Shown piece after piece: positions 45,621 through 57,800 of a stretch of 64,000 nt of DNA. Position 1 is the stretch's first letter, and every line of letters begins with the position of its first letter. A program made the position numbers and the translations under genes. Below the pieces are notes generated by a model. That model saw only the letters and a program-made list of their open reading frames with translations, ran no database searches and was not told the origin of the DNA. The DNA comes from Allium sativum. Lineage: Eukaryota > Streptophyta > Magnoliopsida > Asparagales > Amaryllidaceae. The stretch is from positions 245,056,427 to 245,120,426 of the forward strand of contig CM060910.1 in assembly GCA_030737875.1 (NCBI GenBank), read 5' to 3'.

Positions 45621-47009
45621 CCTCGTGTCATAGCCACTTTATTCCATTACAGAAAATATTAGACTAATTATGTCCATTTAGCAGATTTAACTTCTTTACA
45701 AGTTACGGCAGATTATCCAAATATCTATTAACTTGTTTTGATCAAATTGAGCCTCCAAATTACAATTATTCAGCTTTCAACAGATTAAGCAATTCAACAG
45801 ATTTAGCAGATAACAGATCTAGCAGATTAGGCAATTTAGTAGATTAACAGAACATGCAATTCAACAGATTTAGCAGATTAAGCAATTCAGCAGATTAGCA
45901 GAAATTCTATTTACATATATTGCCTAACCATAAATTAAGCCTAAACTTACATGCTCAAATCATGGTCATAATTCATAATACAATATATGCCCCCAAATTT
46001 TCGTTAAACTTTGCACAGTATAGAACACTCTCTAAAAGCCCCAGACCATGGTATGAATTATGCCAAATTATAGCCTTTAATGCCAATGTCCAAAAATCCA
46101 TATTTAGGCGCATTTACGTTAATAGTTATCCTATTTTAATATAGGTCTTTACGCCTAAGTTTCATATTCCTTTTTCAAGTCATGAATCGTTATATAAAAT
46201 ATACCCAAAAATCTAGATCTTTAAATTATATCCTCTCAAAATCAGATCTTAATTTTTATATGCATTATATCCCCAAGTTTCAAGTCATATGTTATCATTC
46301 AATGATTCCTCTTCTTCTAAATCATGACAGAGTATGCACAGATCTAGATCTAATTTACAACATATGTCCTTTTCTCAAATCAGTCACAGATCAGTCATGT
46401 CCGATTATGCATTATTCATTATTTACCCCAAAATTTAGCGTTCGTGCGTTAATCTCTCATGAGATTTGGCGCAGGCTCGTAGTAGCCTGGCTATAGGACA
46501 AAAAAGAAAGAAAGAGAATAGTCACAAAAAAACAGATCTGACAGATAAGAATATGCATAACCTCAGATTCAGATTTATTACCATGTCAAATCATAATTAA
46601 AGTCCATATCTGAAAATAACTGTACTCACAAAAAGGGAACGATTCTTGTATTCTGAAATCTATATTCTGACACTGAATAGCTCTCCTTTGGCGTAGACTA
46701 TCGATTAGATTAGAAAATCGTTTTTCTCTTTTAATTCTATTCAGATTGGAAGTAGATGCACTAGTTCTAGCTTAGATTTCAGCAGAGTAGCGACGCCATT
46801 ATTTTATTTTAATTAGAATAGAGGCAGAGTATAGGAAGAATGAAATTGTGTGGAGAGAAAGTGAGGTTTAGGGGATGTTTTTATAGGAGAATAGGGTGAT
46901 TTAGAGCCTTCAGATCAGTCCAGAAGTCATCAGAACCACCCAGCTCAAAGACTTGTCATCCAGCCACTCAGAAGAAGACACGTCATTATAGAACTGTTGG
47001 ATCGGTATG

Positions 47010-47067
47010 GGCGCACTAGGCAGGTGCGCCAGTGTATTTTTGTACTGGCGCACTTCACAAGTGCGCC
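47010..47067. promoter_or_regulatory. Two GGCGCAC/GTGCGCC hairpins in U3 of the solo LTR
   Basis: GGCGCAC at 47010-47016 pairs with GTGCGCC at 47024-47030. GGCGCAC at 47047-47053 pairs with GTGCGCC at 47061-47067. The spacers are 7 nt each. They occupy the position, upstream of TATA, that holds the GTCGAC array in elements 1 and 3. Confidence 0.65.
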
Positions 47068-47286
47068 AATGTATTCTGGCCTGTTTCCGGTTTTCCTGCC
47101 TAACTTCGTTCGTCCATTTCTTCTTCATATGGTTTCCGTTTTACGCAAACTCGGACTTTATCTCAAGAAGAATTTCAGGACGAACGCAATGGAGAAACCC
47201 GTTTCCCTTAGTTCTTCTCCTAAAAATTAAGTATACTTTAATTTGTTATTTATACGTTCACAGAAAATACGGGGTGTTACACTGAC

Positions 47287-49123
47287 TGTCTTAACTTCAT
47301 GATTGCGTAGCTTCTTAATTTCTGTTTCCAGAATATGCGTTGAACTTATTTCACTGTCGCCTCTCGTTCCACCTTTTATTCTTATAGTATACTTGGCACT
47401 ACAACTTCTGCTGTGTTATGCTAACATTCCCAGAACTATCTCTTGAAAATAAACAGATGCTAACCACATTACCAAATGTATATACTAAGATGATTAGATT
47501 CTTCTTCGTCAATCTAGTAAGTGGGGCCGATACCTTCATAAAGTCCTTAATTAACTTCCTATATTAGCCTGCTAGTCTAAGAAAGCTTCTTACTTATGTT
47601 GCATTCCTTGGGACCTTCCAGTCTTGCACCGCAACTACTTTTGCGGGATCTACTGCTATCCCTTCTTTGGGCATCACTTGTCCTAGAAACCTTACTTCTT
47701 CTCTCCAAAAATGACATTTTTGGAGAACTTCACCTTAAGTTGTTGCGTATGGAGGGTATCCGAGACTTCCCTTAGATGCAAAGCACGTTCTTCCTCATTC
47801 CAAAATATCATCTATGCACAAGCGAAGTGAACCATCTGCCTTTGTAACGAAAATGACTGGAGCACCCCATTCAGAAATACTTCACCTTGTGAACCCTTTT
47901 TCAAATAACTCTTTTACTTGTTTACTGAGCCCTTCCTTTCCCTTGGATTCATGTGTCGTACAGGTAATTCAACTGGTTTTGCATTGTCAACTAGATATAT
48001 GCGGAAGTCTATCTAGCGTTTTTAGGGGACAAACCCCTAACCTGATCAAAAACATCTGCGTACTCATGGACTATTCTAACGGATCGCAAATCGTCGATAG
48101 ATGCATTAAGTGATTCTAGGTAGCCAAGACAAACTGATCTCTTAGGATCACACGAAATCTCGAGGGTATTCCTGAGGCAAGTCGAAAGTCTAACTACCCT
48201 CCTTTCATAATTACTAGCTAACCAATCCATGTCTAGAATCAACCCATAACCCATGAAACCCGAAACATAAGCATTACACTTAAACTCAATACTTAATATA
48301 GCTATTCTCAAATCCTTAAAAACCAAAGATAAACGAGCCGAACCACCAACCAGATTTGAGACAATAATGGGATCTTCGATTATACAAGTACTAAGGTGCA
48401 GAAACTCAACTATGGAAGCAGATATAAACGAATGTGAAGCGCTAAAATCAAAAAGAGTAATAACAGGATGATCAAAAAGAAAAACTAGAAATTTTCAACT
48501 GAAGCTTTACTACCTCTCTCTCAGGTACGCTGGTGGTGAGAGCATGCACTTGCCCTCCTGAAAATCATGTCCTTTTTTCTTGCCCTTGTCCTTAATTATA
48601 TGACCCGTTATACCATAATAACGACACTGCCTCTTGTCTTAGATTTTCTATTCTTTCCTCCTTTGTGAACCAAGTCCATATCCATGAGTTTCTCATCCTT
48701 GGGTTGTGTTTCTTAGCCAAACCCCCTTATTCTCATCTTTGCTATCTTTTTGTAACTTGTTAACAAGTCTCTTGAAAGCTGCCTCCATCGCACGAAAATC
48801 CCTACAAAGCTTGAAAGAAAATTAGCCGCAGGTGAAACTATTGTGGCTATAGATGGGAGTTGGGCACTTCTTTTCCCTTTGACAGATGTCATAGTCTCAT
48901 CAAGCCTACAGAACCATGCCGCGATGAGGTTACCTCCCAGAAAGCCAGGAGCCTCGGAGACTCAAGAAAGAAGGAAACAAGGATTCAAACAGAGGATCAA
49001 AAGATAGTGCATATGGCTTTGGGGAATATGTCTTTAAAACAAAACATTTCTTTTGAAAATGCTTCTTTTAAAACCGTTTTAAAAATAAATTTTCAAATCT
49101 TTTATCTAATCTGGTAACCTTCA
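47287..49123 (-). pseudogene. Element 3 polyprotein remnants
   Basis: By comparison with element 1, minus strand, right to left: gag remnants (48560-49117), protease to RT linker (48009-48326, with CNAYVSGFMGYGLILDMDWLA), start of RT (about 47812-48008), RT palm to connection (about 47489-47800), then integrase/chromodomain scraps (47287-47450). Joins between these blocks skip segments present in element 1, so internal deletions removed most of RT, RNase H and integrase. Stops and frameshifts are frequent. Confidence 0.75.
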
Positions 49124-49135
49124 GCTCTGATACCA
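49124..49135 (-). promoter_or_regulatory. Primer-binding site (initiator tRNA-Met), element 3
   Basis: The minus strand reads TGGTATCAGAGC next to the 5' LTR start at 49138. Confidence 0.9.
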
Positions 49136-49137
49136 AG

Positions 49138-52100
49138 TGAAACACCCCCACCTCCGTTAAGGTTACTCACAAAGGGAATGCCTTAACTCCGGTGGAGCGT
49201 TTTAGGTAAAAGATGCAGATAAATTACAAGACAGACAAATAAAGCAGCAGAAAATAAAGTCATTTTATAAACAGTGTGGTTCAGTCAAGCTTTTGCAATA
49301 ATTATCTCAATCATACTTAACAATAATACATAGAACTTCTATCTTGATTCAAAAACTTCCAAGTATAAAACAAGCATAAAAATAACAATGATATTCCCCA
49401 ATAAAGCATGAACCAGCCATAGCAGTGGAAGAGATAGTCCAAAGCAATACAACGACTATCTTCGAGCTTGGAAAGAAAATTGAGCTAAGTGGTAACGTTT
49501 CCTCCCTGTGAACCGGGGGGGGGGGGGGAAGAGGCGAAACAAACTAGGTCAGACATAAGTCTGGTAAGTCCAGTGATTTTCAGCATGAAAACAGGCAAAA
49601 GCATCATGACATGAATAAACTGAATATAAGACAATACCACGATAACAAGGATAAAGAGATAACATACGATTAGCATAGATATGATAAGGCAATATAAACT
49701 GAATGCACTTCTACTCTTTCTCTGCTTCACTGCTACCTTGTTATTCTGACTTTTATATCTCTGCACCGCCTAACTAGTGTTCCAACTAGTAATCTGTGTA
49801 AAATGATAATATTACAACGTGATACCAATCCCCGCAATTGTGGTAGCCTTCAGGTGTACATTTAGTATGAGGATCTTACCTCAATCAGCCTAATTGCCAT
49901 GAAGATGTTAGATGTACCCTTACTACCCTATTGATCGGCTCCCTACTTGTATTAATAGTCCATGTATCTGTGTCAATTGGCCCTCTCTTGCGTGTAGATA
50001 CCCAGTGCTGGTCCCACCATAAGTTGTATCAATCCTTATGATAGCAACCCGACACGATTCAAGATGCATAGTGTATAATTACTGATGCCCAATGCCTTCT
50101 TTTCCACTCCCGAGCATGTGCACACCCATACTCCGTCGGAACTACACTGCTGCACCCCCTACCGCTATTTTGACTGCTTATAATCAGCCCAGTAATCGTG
50201 CCCCGCCCTGCCTAGTTCAGGGTACCATGATACATCTATGTGGGTTACTGCTGAAATGGGTCCCGTTACTAGGGTTTCCTAGTGGTTAAGTTTTGTGGGC
50301 CTATATGCAAGGATATTACCCACCAACCCGCTATGTACTTAACCCTCCGACTAATTCAAGCATGTTTATATAATGGTTAAGTTTGTGGGCCTATATTTAC
50401 TAATATTACCCACCAACCTGTTATGTACTTAACCCTCCCACACATTATGTCATATTGGTTAAGTATTGTCCATTCATGTTAGCTTAACCCACCCACTCAT
50501 CATGTCATGTTGGTTAAGTGTTTCTTATTAACCCTTCCCACTCGTCATGTTGGATTTGTTAAGTGTTTCTTATTAACTTAACCCCGTTCATTCAACATGT
50601 TATATTGGTTAAGTATTTCCCATTAACTTAACCCCATTTGTTCATCAAGTTACATTGGTTAAGTGTATCTTATTAACTTAACCCCACGCGTTCATCATGC
50701 TGTATTGGTTAAGTGTCATCAATCAATTCAAGTTAACTTAACCCACCCACTTGTCGTACTACATTGGTTAAGTGTTGCCTTCTTGTGTTAACTTAACCCT
50801 TCCCATTCATCATGTTATATTGGTTATGTGTTGCTATATTTCTTTAACTTAACCCTTCGATGCATCCTGTTATATTGGTTAAGTGTCGCTCTCTTGTTTT
50901 AACTTAACCCTTCCACGCATCCTGTTATATTGGTTAAGTGTTGCTCTATTGTTTTAACTTAACCCTACCCATTCATCATGTCATATTGGTTAAGTGTTTC
51001 TCATTAACTTAACCCTACCCACCTAACACGTTTTAGGTATCATATTCATCTTTGATCGGCATTAATTAATTACTAATGCACAAACCTCCCACATTAGGTC
51101 GATAGCTTGCGGCTGCTGGATGTGCCGGGCGGTTTCGGGCAGACTTCTGATACAAGCCAGACCTAACCTCATGTCTAAGCATTTCTTAGTTATGCCTACG
51201 ACCTCTCACATTAGACTGGCTGCTTGCGGTTACTGGTTAGGCCAGTTGGTTCCGGCCAGGTTTATACCGCAAATGGAGTCTAACCTCGTGTCTCGGCATG
51301 TTTATCTTAGCCAATTGGTTTATTTACAGATTATTCCAGCTTCAGGCTAGTTATGTCAACTTATTCATCTACATCATAGGCTTTCCAATTACAGTATTCA
51401 CTTTCAACAGATTTAAGCATATTAGTCAGTTTAACAAATTAAACATCACTTAAAGTTCCATTAACATATCTCGCCTAATCATAAATTAAGCCTATAAACT
51501 TACATGCCCAAAATCATGGTCATAATTCACGATATAACACATGCCCTAAGGTTTATTCATATTGCACCGTACAAAATATTCTCCAAAAACCCCCAATCAT
51601 GATTCACAGTATATACTATGCCAAATTGTAGCCTTTAATTATAGTGCATGCCAATTACCCAAAATCCCAATTTAGGCGTGTTCACATTTAACAGTTATCC
51701 CTATCTTACTATAGGTTTTCATGCCTAAGCCATATATCACTATACACAATAACCTCCTTCTTCCAAGTCATAAACTATCATATATAATATGCCCCAATTT
51801 TAGGTCTTAAACCATAATATGTACTATGCCTTACATGTTTACAGCTCAATTTAAGCCCCAAACCCTAAGTCATATGTCCAATATACGTTATGCCTCAAAT
51901 CTCAAGTCATATGTTCGATACACTTTATGTTTTAAATACAACATGTGTACGTCCTCTAATCCGTTACAAATCAGTTATGCCCCATTATACATAATTTAAT
52001 ACTTTTCCTAATTTTAGCACTGGCCATGTCCAAATCATATATTATGCCCAATTTTTCCCAACGTACGTTCATTTCTTATGAGATTTGGCTCAGGCTCGCA

Positions 52101-52208
52101 ACAGCTTGGCTATAAAAACAAAAAGGGCAGACGGAAAGAAGAGACCAAGAATGGACATAATAATATCAATGAGATAGATCCAATGGATATATAAAGACCG
52201 ATAGAAAC
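49138..52208 (-). mobile_element. Element 3 5' LTR, interrupted
   Basis: Matches 39179 to about 42260 closely, including G14 at 49515-49528, the GGTTAAG array and the stem-loops at 51094-51166 and 51211-51283. Similarity stops after GATAGAAA at 52207, where a TGTAATAACC terminus begins. The remaining roughly 840 bp, with TATA and U3, is not found in the window. Confidence 0.85.
51094..51283 (-). promoter_or_regulatory. Tandem pair of stem-loops (element 3 5' LTR)
   Basis: Stem-loop one 51094-51166: outer TTAGGTC/GACCTAA, inner GCTTG/CAAGC. Stem-loop two 51211-51283: outer TTAGACT/AGTCTAA, inner TTGCGGT/ACCGCAA. Confidence 0.6.
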
Positions 52209-53039
52209 TGTAATAACCTGTAAAATCCGAGCCAGTTTTAAATTTTTATTTTGGCAATTTTGATGAATTTTGAATATTTAAAATGATTATTTGAAATAAT
52301 AACGACGAGAAATTTATTTAGAATAGAATTAGAACATATATATTTATTGGAATCGTCGTTAGAATATAAATATTTATTTTTAGTTATAAAAGGAATTGAA
52401 AATGGCGCGGTAGTTTGAAATTTTGATTTTGAATTTCAAACGAATGTACATGATTCAAAATAAACCGAATTTTAACGAAACCAAAAATATTAGAATCTAT
52501 TTGAGAATATCTTTCCAACTAATCCGAAAAATCAAAATTTCATAGCAGAATCAAAAGTTATGGCCAGTTGAAAATTTAGAATAGTCCCCATGGAATTCTG
52601 GCCCTTAAAAATGGAAATCTTGCAAATGACCCCGGTTTTCAACGAAACCACTTTTATTGGATCCGGGATGTCAAATTATTGCTAGATTCCAAAATTCATA
52701 ATTTTCTGGATTAATATGTGAGCGTGGCAGAAGAAAACATGTTTGACCAATTTCAGTTGAATTCAATCGACTGGAAAATATCCATTTTTTAAACGGTCTC
52801 AGAATTTAACGAAATTAGTTTAGTTAGAACCGTATCGTCAATACGAAGCTAGAAAATATTTTTTGGGAATTTTTAGAGTCCATATGTGGCCCCAGTAAAT
52901 TGAAATGCACGTTCAAATTCAATATGTAGATTTATATTTTGATTTTGATGGAAACTGATCGTAGCTAGGGATGACAGTCGGTGAGTTCGATTTCGAGTTC
53001 GAAATAAAAAGGTACTTTTTGAAATTAAATTAAAAAAAT

Positions 53040-53460
53040 ATAAAAAAATAATAAATCCTCTCTCCCTCTCTATACCCTCTCTCAGGCCCCCCCTCAAAAA
53101 TTAAAACCGAGAAGAAAAAAAGAAAAATAAAAAGAAAAGAGGGAAACTGCTCGTCGCTTCCCCCCTCTTCCGATGACCTCGCCGCCGCGCAAGGAGGAGC
53201 CGCCACCCTCGCTTCGTCGCCCCTACTCCTCTTCCCCCACCGCCTCTCTCCTTCTTCCCCTAGCCACCGTGGAGGCCTAGCCCCCTGGAACCCAAAATAA
53301 CCCGTGCCCTAGCCCCCATCGAGAGAACGACGTCGCTCAAGCACCAAAGCCCGCCGCTGGTGACTACACCGCCCCCCTCCCCCGCCGCTTCCCACCACCA
53401 CCCGCAAGCCCGAAGACCGCCATGAACCCCTTCTTCCTCTTCATTATACCACCATGAGTC
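53040..53460 (+). other. GC-rich island in the plus-oriented LTR
   Basis: C-rich on the plus strand (CCCCCCTCTTCC, GCCGCCGC), with codons for Pro, Ser, Arg and Leu in several frames but no long clean frame. It lies about 830-1250 bp after the LTR start. The CT-rich start resembles a plant 5' UTR. Gene capture cannot be excluded. Confidence 0.4.
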
Positions 53461-53720
53461 TCTTTCTATTTATTTATTTTATTTTCAGTTTAATACATAA
53501 TAACCTGTTAAAAATATAAAGCTAGGATTTTTATTTATGTTATAGCTTAGGAAAAACAAAATTTTTATATACGTTTTTGCATAAAAAAATTCGTTCTTTT
53601 ATGAAGAGAAAAGCTTTAATTTTTATACAGAAGTTAGCGAAATAAAAATTCGATTTTTATGTATAACAACGTGTTAAAGAAATGATTTTTACGCATGGAT
53701 TTGAAATAAAATATTATATA

Positions 53721-53900
53721 GTTAATCACATAGAAAAGGTCGGATTTTTATATAGTTAATCACATAGAAAAGGTCGGATTTTTATATAGTTAATCACATA
53801 GAAAAGGTCGGATTTTCATATAGTTAATCACATAGAAAAAGTCGAATTTTTATATAGTTAATCACATAGGAAAGATCAGATTTTTTATATAGTTAATCAA
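53721..53900. repeat. 34-bp tandem repeat
   Basis: GTTAATCACATAG recurs at 53721, 53755, 53789, 53823, 53857 and, degenerate, 53892. The unit includes AAAAGGTCGGATTTTTATATA. Looser copies of the ATTTTTATATA part continue to about 54360. Confidence 0.85.
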
Positions 53901-54879
53901 ATAGTAAATATTCGAGTTTTATCATAGTAAAGACGATATTTTTATATAGAAAAGTTCGATATTTTTATATAGGAAGGTTCGATATTTTTACATATAGAAA
54001 GACGAGATTTTTAATATACGTTGTAGCAAAATAGAAAATTCGATTTTTATATAAGAAGTAGGAATATAAAATTATAATTATTATATAGAATGAAGCATCG
54101 TAAAAACATATGAAGTAGAAATAAAGATGTGATTTTTATCGAAGTAAAAATATGGTTTTTATATACTAGATAATATAAAATTGTGATTTTTATATGAGTG
54201 GCGATATAAGAGTATAATCTTTATTAGTAGAAGAGCGAAATAAAAATAGAATTTTTATCTATATAGTAGCAGTATAAAAATAGAATTTTTATTATATAGT
54301 AGCGTTTTAAAAATATGATTTTATATACTAGAGAATATAAAAATGTGATTTTTATATATGTAGTGGCTACGGACAATGAAGTGACAAAAGGCGAGAATGG
54401 CAAAGATTTCATACACATGAAGGCGATTGGTTTAGCTAGTCGGTGAGAACTACTCACTTCTAATTTATTTTTTTAGTTGAAATATATACTAGGATGCAGA
54501 CGGTGCTTAGCAGCACCCGACACCCATCGTCCACAGACCATGGATGGCTTGTATGTTTGATTGTATGTGGTTGTGAAAATTGATTGTGTGATGTGGAATG
54601 AAATAAAATTATTTATCGTTAAAAATATAAATTTAACGTGAATAAATAAATATTCATTTACAAATCGAACGATTTGTTTATGTACACCCATTTGAAGGAT
54701 ATTGATTAGGACGATAAATTTTACACGTTGCCTAATTACACAAATAAAAATCTGTGCTTCTTGTTTTGAAACCCCATACGGGTGTTGGGATGATATTTGG
54801 CGTACACTAATCCCAATTGTTTAGTGGTATGTCGGTCGTTTGGTTGACAGGCTGTTGTAAGCGTTAATTATTTATATTT

Positions 54880-57800
54880 TGTAATGACCTGGAAACCCGT
54901 ACCTTTTGAATCGACAATAATCCACACATGTCTAACTCAAAACTGTACGTATTTACAGATTGTTAAATGACGATCCACTTCTTCAACCATTATAGTCAAA
55001 AATATAGATAATAAAGGGGATTAATTTAGAATTAGAATAAAAGAAAGAAAAAAACAAGCACAGAATCTCGCAATGGAAGGAACAAAATATAATAATCAAA
55101 TAACAGTTCATGAAGCTGTTTAAAATAAACATTTGATCATTTTACAACATTTATCAAAGTTATACCTTTATATACATAACTGATGCAACAGAGTAATGCA
55201 ACAGAGTAGTAGTGGAATACAATGGTAATAATAGTATACCGTCTTCGTCTTCATCCTTCAGAAGATAACCTTTGAAACTGGAATGCTCAAGTCTGACCCG
55301 AGCGTAATAGCGTGAAAATAAAACAAGCTCGGATCAGGCAAAAATATTCTCATCTAAGTCAAATTGACATCATATGAACATGCACACACATAACTCAAGA
55401 GATGTTACGGGAATTTCCATCTCCTAAGGATCCGTCAAACTAGATACTATATAATATAATTTCGCTATTATACTAGTGTCTATTCACAAATACTTGTCAG
55501 AAAAATAGCGTAAGCGGGGTTACATTGATTACCCTTACACAGTTTATAAGCACATGGTCTATGCAGGTCCTGTAACACAACCAGTAAAACGTCGGTAGCC
55601 AGTGAGTCCCCTATAGACCTATGCCAAAATCAAAATCGTAGTTGTCTCGCATAAGGATAAACGTATGACAAGGCACATGAGGCAATACCCAAGGTAGTAG
55701 GCTACCAGTTTGCCTGATCCAGGCCAGTGGTTACCCCTAACGGCCCACCGTAGACATCCACCCCTTATCGAATCAAAGGGAGATACATCCCATCGAGGGT
55801 GCGCACCAACAAAACAACAACAACTGAGTAGAAATAGTATGGACCCGAGGCATAGTAAAATCGAAGAGCATATGTCCACTAAGAGGTAGTCAAGCCTCAT
55901 TTGTTCTGGCACAGCTCCTGTTTTAGTCATTTCAAATCGACACAAGTGTCGGGGTCATCCATTATCGTTCACTTTCTTCAAATCCAGTAATCGCCTCCAA
56001 ATTCATCATACTTCATTTCTGTAACTCCACCGTGTACACAGTTGTTAAAGTGGTTCCAACATTGACAGAGAGTATGTCAATAAGAGGTCCCGGTCTGTTT
56101 AACAACAAAGCGTCATGTTACTCACCGATTGGTATTTTATATTTCAAAAGTGAATCGTTATGATATCAAAATATCATATTCATCTAAACAAATTTTTACT
56201 TTGAAATATCATATTATTTTAATCACTATAATATTTACTTCCAAATTTCGTATTCACTTTGAGATAAATTTCAATTTCAACAACTGGTTATAACTTCAAT
56301 TAACCACATTTCATTCGAATCGTTCAATTTACTTCAGAAATAGTTTTGAATTCATTTCTGATTTTAACATCAAAATAATCATATTTACTTTTAAATCAGA
56401 GATTTAAATGTAAATAATTTCACTTCTAAAACAATTTATAAGTTTGAATATAGTTTTGGGGTTTAAATAAATTTTTGAATAATTTTTTTTAATAGTTAAG
56501 AGATTTGGAATAGTTTGGAAATCAAAACAGCTTGAGTATTGGAAATGGTTTTATATATATTAAAATATTTTATAAAATAAACTACTTTTATATATATAGA
56601 AAAATAGGTTTTGGAAACAATTATATAGAATACTCCATATATCGAAGGAATAAATTTCATAAAATAGTTTATATATAAATTTGTTTATATAGAAATAATT
56701 TCACATCAACTGTTTCTTTCCATTTCCAATAAATCTGAACCTAAGTTCAAAACTCAAAACAAACCAAATCCATTTCCAATATCCAGTCCTAATCGATTCC
56801 CAAAATCAAATTTATTTGAGAACAATCCATTTTAAATGATAACTTCAAATTTCGAGTTATTATTTGAATCTATTTGATTCAAATCAATCCAAGTTCAAGT
56901 TCAAATATTTATTTAAACCATTTAATTCGAATTTAATTTCAAAGTTTAAATAAAGATTTAAACATTTGAAACAATTCAAATTATAATCAATTTTAGTTCA
57001 AATTTCACATAACAAATTTTTAGCTCAATTCAATTCGAATTTTATTTCAAAGTTTAAATAAAGATTTAAACCTTCGAAATAATTCAATTTCAGTTCAAAT
57101 TCCAAATAACCAATTTTAGATCATTTCAATTTGAATTTAATTTCAAAGTTTAAATAAAGATTTAAACCTTTGAAATAATTTAAATTATAATAAATTTTAG
57201 TTCAAATTTCAAATAACAAATTTTAGATCAATTCGAATTTAATTTCAAAGTTTAAATGAAGATTTAAACCTTTGAAATAATTCAAGTTCAACATTTCAAT
57301 TTTTCAAATTCAAATTCCAATGTATATTTCAATTTATATAATTTCAATTCATAACCAATTTTAGTTCAAATTTCATAATAACAAATTAGATCGTTTCAGT
57401 TTGAATTTAATTTCATAGTTTAAATGAAGATTTAAACCTTTGAAATAATTCAATTTCAACATTTCAAATTCAAATTCAAATTCCAATGTATATTTCAATT
57501 TCGACTTTTCAATATAATTTGATTTCGACATTTCAATGTAATTCAATTTCAAATTTTAATATAATTCAATTTCAATTTTCAGTATAACTCGATTTCAACA
57601 TTTCAAATTCCAATGTATAATTCAATTTAAATAATTTCAATTTATTTTCTTTACACAGAATCACTTATTTAAATAGGTTTCACAAATTCTAAAATTTATA
57701 GATTTAACCAATCCGGTGTTTGTATAATAATTCTCTATTTCAATGGCCAAGTGATAAGTTATTTCAAATTTTAAAATTTAATTTCAGGGAATGGATATAT

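Larger units (their letters stand above)
43774..47281 (-). mobile_element. Solo LTR of a related subfamily, nested in element 3
   Basis: 3508 bp, TGTAACACCCC...GGGGTGTTACA, flanked on both sides by CTGAC (43769-43773 and 47282-47286). With these removed, the chromodomain region of element 3 joins smoothly. It has G12 at 44129-44140, stem-loops 45431-45503 and 45548-45620, TATA 46879-46885, and GGCGCAC hairpins at 47010-47067 in place of GTCGAC sites. Repeats of CGGAAACAGAA and CCTTTACCACCCCAACAG occur at 44400-44760. Solo LTRs arise by recombination between the two LTRs of an element. Confidence 0.9.
39179..52208 (-). mobile_element. Element 3: deleted Ty3/gypsy chromovirus with nested insertions
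   Basis: The 3' LTR is 39179-43085, polypurine tract AAGGAGGGAAGAA on the minus strand at 43086-43098, interior remnants 43099-43768 and 47287-49123, and primer site at 49124-49135. The 5' LTR starts at 49138 and is cut at 52208. A solo LTR (43774-47281) sits in the chromodomain region. The interior totals only about 2.5 kb against about 5.2 kb in element 1. The left flank GTACA (39174-39178) has no partner because the right end is lost or beyond the window. Confidence 0.85.
52209..54879 (+). mobile_element. Family X-related LTR, 5' part, plus orientation
   Basis: It starts TGTAATAACCTGTAAAATCC and shares GGCGCGGTAGTTTGA, then TTAGAATCTATTTGAGA with 27009-27270. It has a GC-rich island at 53040-53460 and a 34-bp tandem array at 53721-53900. 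No closing terminus is present; at 54880 another LTR begins. Preceding bases GAAAC would be its target site, unconfirmed. Confidence 0.5.

Noticed and set aside
55619..55945. 108-codon frame with a hydrophobic stretch
   Set aside because: Inside a family X LTR, no recognisable motif, no support from related copies.
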